From contig CBDCYH010000002.1 of the NCBI GenBank assembly GCA_965224105.1, positions 1,984,001 through 2,048,000 of the forward strand: a stretch of 64,000 bases of DNA. The letters are read 5' to 3'. Each line of letters starts with the position of its first letter. The stretch's first letter is position 1. Origin of the DNA: CBDCYH01 sp965224105. Lineage in GTDB: Bacteria; Bacteroidota; Rhodothermia; Rhodothermales; JABDKH01. Below, piece by piece: positions 1-7,209 of the stretch. Below the pieces are notes generated by a model. It was not told the DNA's origin. It saw only the letters and a program-made list of their open reading frames with translations, and did no database searches. A program made the translations under genes and the position numbers.

Positions 1-2308
1 ATGTGCGCGTTGTGTCCAGGGAGCCGATTGGCATCGAGTAATCTGGCGGGGCCTCAAATTTTACGTTCTCAAGTCGAGTATCCGGATTCAGCATGATCGA
101 TTGTAGAAAGTCTCCAACCATGAAGAGCGCGTTGTGGGCGCCCTGGCCCCACCAGTTGGATCGGAACGCAACACGTCTGTCATTGAAGCCAACCCAGGCG
201 CCTGTTACAAGCTGCGGATGCATCGCGATAAACCATCCGTCAGCGTTATTCTGCGTCGTGCCGGTTTTTCCTGCAAAATCATATTCGCGCAAATTGTAGT
301 CGCTCATCAATCGAATACCGGTGCCCTCCCGGATGACGCCGCGCATCATGTCGACCACCGTAAAGGCAGTTTGTTCAGACAGCGCTTCTCGAGGAATGGG
401 GGTGTTCTCGAAAAGTACGTTCCCGTGTCGATCCTCAATGCGACTAATGACGACCGGTTCGTATGCCAACCCGTTGACCAGAGTAGAGTATGCGCCTACC
501 ATTTCCAACAAAGTGACATCACTTACACCAAGCGCCAGCGACGGCACTTCGTCGAGTCTGCTTTTCACGCCCATGCGTCTGGCGTAAAACGCGACCGTTT
601 TCGGAGATACCATCAACACTAGTTGGCCGGTGATGGTATTCTTCGACTTGACCAGTCCTTCGCGGAGCGTAACCAGTTCGCCGGTACCGGCATCTTCTCC
701 GGAGTTGGTCGGACTCCACTCGTTGCCCAATCCGTCCGTCCACAGGAATGTGGTATCCCGCAGCATGTGGTACGGAGAATACCCATTGTCGATGGCAGAC
801 GTGTATACAAATGGTTTGAAGGTTGAACCAGGCTGCCTTTTCGCGAGTGCGACGTGATCGAACCAATCGGTAGTGAGATCGCGGCCGCCAACCCAGGCCT
901 TAACTTCTCCATTGGTAGGATCCACGGAGACAAGGCCAGCCTCCAGCCTCGTTTTCTCGGCCTTCACCGAGTCCATGAAAGCGGTGTCTCGTTTCAACGA
1001 ATCCAATGCAGTCGTCGCGGTTAGTCCTGCATTCCGCAGACTCCTGAACCGTCCCGACTCCCGGATGAAAGCGTTCGTGTATTCCGGGTTCGCTTTCCAG
1101 TAATGCGCGAAAGGTTCGTAGTCTGTCTTGGCGACGTAAGGATCGGTAGTTGTCCCGAGGGCATACCCGCCTGCTCGGCTCCACTCATAGTCAACAACTT
1201 TTTGCAGCTCCTCCGTTCGCTTCGCGACAGCCGCCTGCGCTTCCGCCTGCAGTTTCGAATCGAGAGTAGTGTATATAACCAGTCCGTCTACGTAAAAGTC
1301 GTAGCCGTTCTGCTTGGCCCACGCAACTCCCTGGTTCCGAACATATTCGGCGAAATACGGAGCCAGACCGGAGGTTATATCCGATGAACGATAGTTTGTC
1401 TCGACCGGTACCTCTTTAACACTCTGGTAGTAGCTGTCGTCGAGCACGCCACGCTTTACCATTTGCGACAAAACCACGTTGCGACGCCGCCTGCTGTTCT
1501 CCGGGTTGCGAACCGGATTATAGTAGGTTAACGCTTTCAGCATTCCTACAAGAGTCGCGGACTGGAGCGTATCTAACTGCGCCGGAGTAGTCGAGAAAAA
1601 CGTTCGCGCGGCTGCATCAATACCGTAAGCGTTGTTGGCAAACTCGACAGTGTTCAGGTACATCTCTACAACTTCCCGCTTTGTGTACCGTCGTTCGAGC
1701 TGAATCGCGGTGAACATTTCCTTCAGCTTGCGCTTCACTGTTCTCTCCCGCCCGATCTGGTCGTTGTACAAATTCCTGGCGAGCTGTTGTGTAATGGTCG
1801 ACCCGCCCTGGGGATCCAACCGAAGTACGTGGTACGGAATAGCCAGCGTCCGGACAACATCGATCCCGGAATGCTTGTAGAAGCGGTGGTCTTCGGTTGC
1901 AATCAGTGCGTTGATTACACTCGGCGAGATGTCTTCGAACTCAACCCACGACCGGTTTTGACGTGCGTAGCGCTGGAGCTCCTCGCCATCCGCTGTGTAG
2001 GCTACGGTTGCGAGCTGCAGGCTTGGATTATCGAGCTGCTCAAAGTTTGGCAACTCTCCCGCGAAAGAAGCGAAGTAGATCGCCACAACCAGCGCGACGA
2101 ACAACCCCACGCCGACAATCGCGGCGAGGATATGGAATGCTTGCCTCTTCCTGTCGTCTCTTGAAATCCTCCTGTAAAACCTTTTGAACCTTCCTTCAGA
2201 CGGTTGCTCTTGCCTTTCTTCTTCCAGGCCCTCTTCTTCGGGTAGGCGAGCGTCAGCATCTTCGAAATACTGTTGCAGTTCCTGGTCGGTATATGGCCAA
2301 TCAGACAC
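1..2308 (-). CDS. mrcA: Penicillin-binding protein 1A, bifunctional transglycosylase/transpeptidase (C-terminus cut by window edge)
   Basis: Builds peptidoglycan in the periplasm: GT51 polymerises lipid II and the transpeptidase domain cross-links it. The frame is open from a GTG at 2308 to the window edge (about 769 residues seen); an in-frame TAG lies just upstream of that GTG. Order seen: a charged cytoplasmic N-terminus, one membrane anchor (VGVGLFVALVVAIYFASF), a GT51 domain with EDHRFYKHSGID and GGSTITQQLARNLY, then a transpeptidase domain with the SxxK motif in PGSTFKPFVYTSA and the KTGT motif in AGKTGTTQNNADGW. The last visible residues follow WVGFNDRRVAFRS, so little beyond the catalytic domain is missing. 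It lies 23 bases downstream of the LpxH-like gene on the same strand and is probably co-transcribed. A GTG start is unusual but no in-frame ATG fits the N-terminus. Confidence 0.9.
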   Translation of the reverse strand, partial: MSDWPYTDQELQQYFEDADARLPEEEGLEEERQEQPSEGRFKRFYRRISRDDRKRQAFHILAAIVGVGLFVALVVAIYFASFAGELPNFEQLDNPSLQLATVAYTADGEELQRYARQNRSWVEFEDISPSVINALIATEDHRFYKHSGIDVVRTLAIPYHVLRLDPQGGSTITQQLARNLYNDQIGRERTVKRKLKEMFTAIQLERRYTKREVVEMYLNTVEFANNAYGIDAAARTFFSTTPAQLDTLQSATLVGMLKALTYYNPVRNPENSRRRRNVVLSQMVKRGVLDDSYYQSVKEVPVETNYRSSDITSGLAPYFAEYVRNQGVAWAKQNGYDFYVDGLVIYTTLDSKLQAEAQAAVAKRTEELQKVVDYEWSRAGGYALGTTTDPYVAKTDYEPFAHYWKANPEYTNAFIRESGRFRSLRNAGLTATTALDSLKRDTAFMDSVKAEKTRLEAGLVSVDPTNGEVKAWVGGRDLTTDWFDHVALAKRQPGSTFKPFVYTSAIDNGYSPYHMLRDTTFLWTDGLGNEWSPTNSGEDAGTGELVTLREGLVKSKNTITGQLVLMVSPKTVAFYARRMGVKSRLDEVPSLALGVSDVTLLEMVGAYSTLVNGLAYEPVVISRIEDRHGNVLFENTPIPREALSEQTAFTVVDMMRGVIREGTGIRLMSDYNLREYDFAGKTGTTQNNADGWFIAMHPQLVTGAWVGFNDRRVAFRSNWWGQGAHNALFMVGDFLQSIMLNPDTRLENVKFEAPPDYSMPIGSLDTTRT

Positions 2309-2331
2309 GGGTCGCTACGAAATTGCGGCTT

Positions 2332-3198
2332 CTAGGTGGATGTCGAGTATCGATGGTTCAAACGCGCCGGGGCCTCGCTGTTTGGGCTTATCTCGCGCGC
2401 AGTCGCTCCTTCCCAAACCATAAGGCGAATTCCTTGATCGTCGGCAATTCCAAACGTCCTATTATGGTGCCAGGATCCGGTGTTTATGTAATTTCCGTGA
2501 TTTGTTTTGATGGATTCGGGGTAGTGCGTGTGCCCCATTACGACGAATTCCGCCTTGTCGGTTTGCAGAATGTTCGCGGCGTGCTTCCTCAGCTGCAAAA
2601 TGTTGGATTCGTCGAGATTGTCGTCCCCAATGCGGCCCTTTGCTAACTTGGCCAGGCGGATGCCAAAGTCGCCTGGCAAGAGCGCACGATACAAGAAGAC
2701 GGGTAGGGGATGGCGCAAGATGGGTTTGAGCAGACGATACTTGGACCACGCATCCCCGACGCCGTCACCGTGCGCCAGATACACCTTGTGACCAGCGAGT
2801 GTTTGATAACGCTCATCCCATTCAATTTGCGCCCCAAATTCGTCTGCAAAATAATCTCGATGCCAGGGGTCGTTGTTGCCGACAAAATAACTTATGGGGA
2901 TTTTGGAGTCCGCCCATGATGCAAGCAGTCCCTGGAATCGGGAAAAACCCTTCGGTACCAGATGCCGATATTCAATGTAATTCTCGAATATGTCTCCAAG
3001 CAGAATAAGGGACGCAACATCATCTCGATAGGACAGCAGACAGGCGATCAAATCACGTTCTTTTGCCCGCTCGATTTCTGCGGATGACTTGCCAAAATGT
3101 ACGTCCGATATGATGAGATGCACGGGATTGCCTAAAATTGCGGTGGGACAAGATACGTATCGGATGAAATCTCGATATTTTTCGTAGCGGAGTCCCAA
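2332..3198 (-). CDS. lpxH: UDP-2,3-diacylglucosamine diphosphatase-like metallophosphoesterase (LpxH family)
   Basis: Likely hydrolyses UDP-2,3-diacylglucosamine to lipid X in lipid A synthesis, at the inner membrane. Calcineurin-like metal motifs are all visible in 288 residues: DVH (32-34), GDIFE (68-72), GNND (107-110), AHGD (142-145) and GHTH (222-225). The GDIFE form is typical of LpxH-like enzymes rather than generic phosphoesterases. The protein is longer than proteobacterial LpxH (about 240), which is usual for Bacteroidota homologues. The first 20 or so residues before PVHLIISDVH are not conserved-looking, so a later start is possible. Divergent from the rhomboid gene across a 111-base spacer and upstream of PBP1A, grouping envelope functions. 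Substrate is inferred from family, not shown. Confidence 0.8.
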   Translation of the reverse strand: MGLRYEKYRDFIRYVSCPTAILGNPVHLIISDVHFGKSSAEIERAKERDLIACLLSYRDDVASLILLGDIFENYIEYRHLVPKGFSRFQGLLASWADSKIPISYFVGNNDPWHRDYFADEFGAQIEWDERYQTLAGHKVYLAHGDGVGDAWSKYRLLKPILRHPLPVFLYRALLPGDFGIRLAKLAKGRIGDDNLDESNILQLRKHAANILQTDKAEFVVMGHTHYPESIKTNHGNYINTGSWHHNRTFGIADDQGIRLMVWEGATAREISPNSEAPARLNHRYSTST

Positions 3199-3309
3199 AA
3201 GTTAGGTGCCGCGGGCGTCTGCGCGTCCATCGTCCGCAGAACCGATCCTCGCAACAAATGAGCCCGCTCATCGTGTAGGAGTTTACTTTCCGAATTTCTC
3301 AGTTCTCGA

Positions 3310-3990
3310 ATGTCCCAGTATCAGCCCACACGTATCAGCGCGTTTCCTCCGGTAATCCGCGCGCTTTTACTTTCGAACTTGCTCTTCTTTCTGTTGCAGG
3401 AGATAGCCATGCGGACGGCCGTCGAGGGACTGCTCATAGCGCTCAATTCTATGGCGCTGTATCCGCTTAACGCACCTGAACTGGGATTTTCGATTTTTGG
3501 TGGAAGCGGCGTGGAGATCCCGGGATTCATGCCCTGGCAGTTGATCACCTATTCGTTCCTGCATGGAGGCTTCCAACATCTCTTCTTCAATATGTTCGCA
3601 CTCTGGATGTTTGGCATGCAGCTCGAGAATTACTGGGGGTCGCGAAAATTTACGATCTACTATTTTATTTGCGTTGTCGGCGCCGGCCTGATACAGCTTG
3701 TCTTCATGCATGGGCAGGGTATACCCACGCTTGGGGCTTCGGGAGGCGTTTTCGGAATATTGCTTGCGTTTGGGATGCTCTTTCCCGATCAGGAAATTTT
3801 CCTTCTGTTTTTCCCTGTACCGATCAAAGCCAAGTACTTCGTGATTGGCTATGGCATTATAGAATTGACGGCCGGGATTGCGCCCATCCAATCTTCAGTC
3901 GCTCATTTTGCACACCTGGGCGGCATGCTTTTCGGCTTCCTCACGATCCTATTCTGGAGAGGGAAATTGCCGATTAAACCGAAGAGATAG
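3310..3990 (+). CDS. Rhomboid family intramembrane serine protease
   Basis: Polytopic protease that cuts transmembrane substrates inside the bilayer. The 226-residue protein has about six hydrophobic segments. The catalytic serine lies in GASGGVFG (Ser144), the partner histidine in AHLGG (His202), and the oxyanion/loop residues in HLFFNMFALW (His90, Asn94). All residues needed for activity appear intact. It starts at ATG 3310 and is followed after 54 bases by a second rhomboid. Tandem rhomboids followed by an endonuclease/exonuclease/phosphatase-family gene are a recurring arrangement in Bacteroidota. Substrate unknown. Confidence 0.9.
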   Translation: MSQYQPTRISAFPPVIRALLLSNLLFFLLQEIAMRTAVEGLLIALNSMALYPLNAPELGFSIFGGSGVEIPGFMPWQLITYSFLHGGFQHLFFNMFALWMFGMQLENYWGSRKFTIYYFICVVGAGLIQLVFMHGQGIPTLGASGGVFGILLAFGMLFPDQEIFLLFFPVPIKAKYFVIGYGIIELTAGIAPIQSSVAHFAHLGGMLFGFLTILFWRGKLPIKPKR

Positions 3991-4044
3991 GGCGAAACAT
4001 ATGGGTAGGTGTTCGTTACAAACGTCTACAGCATCTCTTAGCAA

Positions 4045-5003
4045 ATGGACCTGATTCATAGGATACAAATGTGGTTTCGCGCGCAGCCCCCTGCGCTCCG
4101 CACGATCCTGGTCGCGAATATTGCGATCTACCTGTTGTATCAATTGGTGTTTGCTTATATCGATCCGGTTGCCAATTTCATTCACGAACACCTCGCACTA
4201 AACACCGACCTGCCGGGCATCCTGTTCGAACCTTGGCAACTGATAACCTATTCGTTTCTACATACCGGACCAGGATGGAATGGCCTCTTCCATGTTCTGT
4301 TCAATATGTGGTTGCTCGTTATTGTTGGTAGAGAGTTCGAGTTTTCCTACGGATCACATCGGTTCATAGCTGTGTACCTTTTTTCCGTTCTTGCTGGCGG
4401 ATTACTTTGCGTGATCCTGCATGCGCTGTTTCCTAACGCTTCCATTTTCTCCGGTGGCGTAGTGGGTGCATCCGGAGGGGTGTACGGGGTGCTTATGGCA
4501 GTTGCCACATTCCAGCCGCAGAAAACAATCGGTCTACTCCTGCTCGGCTCCGTCCGGTTGCTGCATCTGATACTCGGATTGCTTTTTCTCGACATTCTGT
4601 TCCTCCGAACCGGTGCACGGCAGTCGCCGCCCACTGGGGAGGTGTCCTGGCCGGGCTAGCTTTTGCCCGAGCAGAGTCAACCGGAGTTAATTTGTCGTCG
4701 TGGGCAAACGTCTTCTTTGGAAATCGCACGAGGACGAGATCAAAGCCAAAGAGCTCCCCACAAAGTGGAGGTTTCTTGCAGCGACTTGAACAAAAGCTCT
4801 CCGAAAAAGAACAGAAAAAGGCGGTTCGCAAGGGAAAGGACTCGTCTGCGACCATCCACGAGCTGCATCCGGAAAATCCTCCGCCCCCGACGGAATCTGC
4901 AGAGACGGACATCGACAGATTGTTGGATAAGATCAGCGAACAAGGGTACGACGCGCTGACGGCAGAGGAAAAACGTAGACTCCTCAACGCAAGCAAGAAA
5001 TAA
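4045..5003 (+). pseudogene. Second rhomboid protease, with a frame break before the catalytic histidine
   Basis: The first frame (4045-4659) gives a rhomboid with His83/Asn87 in LFHVLFNMWL and the catalytic serine in GASGGVYG (Ser143), then runs into an unrelated tail and stops. The missing final helix is in the -1 frame: from about 4617 it reads TAVAAHWGGVLAGLAFA, the expected catalytic-histidine segment, and continues to 5003 through a charged linker into DIDRLLDKISEQGYDALTAEEK, a DUF6576-like tail common on Bacteroidota rhomboids. Joining the frames gives about 318 residues with all catalytic parts. The break lies between about 4600 and 4620 and is equivalent to one missing base. It could be a real mutation, a sequencing or assembly error, or less likely a programmed shift. 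The coding character of both halves is clear. Confidence 0.8.
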
Positions 5004-5005
5004 CG

Positions 5006-6073
5006 TTGAGGGCAATCCGTCTCGTCGTAAGTTTCGTGGGTTGGCTTCTGGTAATCGTTTTCATCGCGGCATATTCCGCACGCTATTTCTATAACGATAC
5101 GCTGTGGTGGACCCAGCTCCTCGCAATCCTACTGGCCGAACTGAGTCTGGCCGTTTTCGTTTTTGCACCGGCTGCATTTTTTCTTGCCTCGCGACGACTG
5201 CAACTTGCCGTCGTGCTTTCGCTTTTCCTCGCGATCGTCAGATTTAGTTTTGTGGCCGTCGGAAGTCCGGCAACCACTAGCGGTGAACCACTGCGAATTC
5301 TAACGTTCAACAATCCGTACAGCCCTGGACAGGACAGGGTGGAAAGTGGCAGGCGTCTTATGGAATTGATCGAGAGCGAACAACCCGTTCTCATGGGGTT
5401 CCAGGAAACGTATGTAACCGCTCGTCCCGATCGATTCCGCGGCCACCCGGAGATGGTTCTCATCAACGAAAGCAATCAGTTCCTGGTGGCGCAGAACGAG
5501 GAAGGAGTGACGCGCACCGACCAACCCGTATTCTCCAAGCTCCCCATGCGAGAGTTTTCCGCTACTCAGGTTGATGGGAGCGAGCGCGACGAAGAGGTAA
5601 CCGAAATTGTGCGCGTCGTTGCGACGTGGAAGGAAAAAGAATTTGTTGTATACAATGTCCATCTGGCGTCTTACGGCGAGGAGAAACCCTGGCGGGAACA
5701 ACGGTCGAACATCTGGAAGCTGTCAACCTGGATCCGCTACCTAAAACAGTACCGCAGCGCTATTATGCAGAGAGCATTTGAAACGCACCACCTCCTCGAA
5801 CGCGTCCAGGCGGAATCCTTGCCGGTGATTGTCCTCGGTGACTTTAACTCAACTCCTCACAACCACACGTATGGAGAGCTGACGAGATTGCTGGACGATG
5901 GATTCGCCCGGGCAGCCCGCGGACTTGGATACACGTATCATTCGCGCAAACCCTTCGCCCGAATAGATTTCATCCTCATTGACCATCGCTTCGTTGCACT
6001 TGAGGCGAGAGTTGGTCCAGGCATGCAATCGGATCACCGCCCCCTTATGTTGTCGATCGACTGGCGCCAATAA
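5006..6073 (+). CDS. Endonuclease/exonuclease/phosphatase family membrane protein
   Basis: A 355-residue protein with two or three N-terminal membrane helices (roughly residues 5-85) followed by an EEP-fold domain facing the other side of the membrane. Family motifs are visible: ILTFN, FQETY (metal-binding Glu), YNVHLASYGEE (His), VLGDFNSTP (Asp/Asn) and SDHRPLML (Asp-His). The fold covers phosphodiesterases and nucleases; substrate cannot be deduced. Start is TTG at 5006, two bases after the preceding stop, so it is probably translated with the rhomboid genes. No other start includes the whole first helix. Confidence 0.8.
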   Translation: MRAIRLVVSFVGWLLVIVFIAAYSARYFYNDTLWWTQLLAILLAELSLAVFVFAPAAFFLASRRLQLAVVLSLFLAIVRFSFVAVGSPATTSGEPLRILTFNNPYSPGQDRVESGRRLMELIESEQPVLMGFQETYVTARPDRFRGHPEMVLINESNQFLVAQNEEGVTRTDQPVFSKLPMREFSATQVDGSERDEEVTEIVRVVATWKEKEFVVYNVHLASYGEEKPWREQRSNIWKLSTWIRYLKQYRSAIMQRAFETHHLLERVQAESLPVIVLGDFNSTPHNHTYGELTRLLDDGFARAARGLGYTYHSRKPFARIDFILIDHRFVALEARVGPGMQSDHRPLMLSIDWRQ

Positions 6074-6123
6074 GGACTCATCAGCAAGAACAGAAACTAG
6101 CAGTCTGGGTATCACCCGACCAT

Positions 6124-7209
6124 ATGGAAAGACCACGAAGAACATCCCGGGCTGTTTCAGTAGGCTCGGTTGTCGTTGGAGGCGGTGCACCTATCTCGGT
6201 GCAATCAATGACCGTGTCCAAAACGCACGACGTCAAAACATCACTTGCCGAGATAACCGAGCTCGCCGAGGCCGGAGCAGACATAGTCCGAGTCGCAGTC
6301 CCGCGCCCGGAGGACGTCGAGGCTCTTCCGGACATCGTCGCCGGATCGCCCGTGCCCATTGTCGCCGACATACATTTCAACTATCAGTACGCGCTCAAAG
6401 CCATCGCGGCCCGCGTCGCAAAGGTGCGCATTAACCCCGGGAATATTGGGAAGCCGGAATGGGAGCACGAAGTGCTGATCGCGGCTAAAGAAGCAGGGAT
6501 TCCCATTCGGATAGGAGTCAACTCAGGCTCACTTGAAAAAGACATTCTCGACAAACACGGTTATCCCAAACCTGAAGCGCTGTTCGAAAGTGCCATGCGT
6601 CACGTCGAGATTTGCACCAAGCACGGTTTTCAGGATCTGATTATCTCCGTCAAGCACTCGGATGTATTTTTCATGATTCAGGCTTACCAGCTCCTCGCTG
6701 AGCGAACAGATTTTCCATTGCACCTGGGCGTAACGGAGTCGGGAAGTAAGGAAACGGGCACGGTGAAAAGCTCCATCGGGATTGGAGCCCTGCTAGCGCA
6801 AGGAATCGGTGACACCATCCGCGTGTCGCTAACCGCCAACTCGGTGCACGAGGTGGAGGTTGGGCATCAGATACTCAAATCCCTCCGGTTGGGTAGACCG
6901 GGCGTCAATATCATCGCTTGTCCAACGTGCGGCCGGCTGGCGGGTGACTTGTTTACTATCGTCGGCCAGGTAGAGCGCGCCGTAAAAGAAGCAAAGTTTG
7001 AAAAGGATCTGAACGTTGCGCTCATGGGCTGCGCGGTAAATGGTCCAGGCGAGGCCGCTGGTGCGGACCTGGGTGTGTCGTTGGGACGTGGCAGGGCGCA
7101 CCTCTTCAAGAAAGGAGAAATCCTACGCACCGTTGATGAAAAAGATATTGTGAGCGCCGTACTGGAGGTAATCGAAAACTGGGATGTCGATGAGGTAGTA
7201 GCAGAATGA
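6124..7209 (+). CDS. ispG: 4-hydroxy-3-methylbut-2-en-1-yl diphosphate synthase (short form)
   Basis: Iron-sulfur enzyme converting MEcPP to HMBPP, the penultimate step of the MEP isoprenoid pathway. It has 361 residues. The N-terminal TIM barrel begins with SVQSMTVSKTHDV; the C-terminal cluster domain carries CPTCGR (Cys266, Cys269) and GCAVNGPGE (Cys303, Glu310), the complete 4Fe-4S ligand set. Many Bacteroidota have a long form with a large central insert; this one lacks it and resembles the proteobacterial/Gram-positive length. Its TGA stop overlaps the ATG of the following secreted amylase by four bases, an unexpected coupling. The pathway's last enzyme, ispH, is at the other end of the window. 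Confidence 0.95.
   Translation: MERPRRTSRAVSVGSVVVGGGAPISVQSMTVSKTHDVKTSLAEITELAEAGADIVRVAVPRPEDVEALPDIVAGSPVPIVADIHFNYQYALKAIAARVAKVRINPGNIGKPEWEHEVLIAAKEAGIPIRIGVNSGSLEKDILDKHGYPKPEALFESAMRHVEICTKHGFQDLIISVKHSDVFFMIQAYQLLAERTDFPLHLGVTESGSKETGTVKSSIGIGALLAQGIGDTIRVSLTANSVHEVEVGHQILKSLRLGRPGVNIIACPTCGRLAGDLFTIVGQVERAVKEAKFEKDLNVALMGCAVNGPGEAAGADLGVSLGRGRAHLFKKGEILRTVDEKDIVSAVLEVIENWDVDEVVAE

Noticed and set aside
4560..4620. Programmed -1 ribosomal frameshift in the second rhomboid
   Set aside because: The only slippery-looking run (five T at 4583-4587) lies too early: shifting there would destroy the hydrophobic DILFL helix. A mutation or sequence error fits better.
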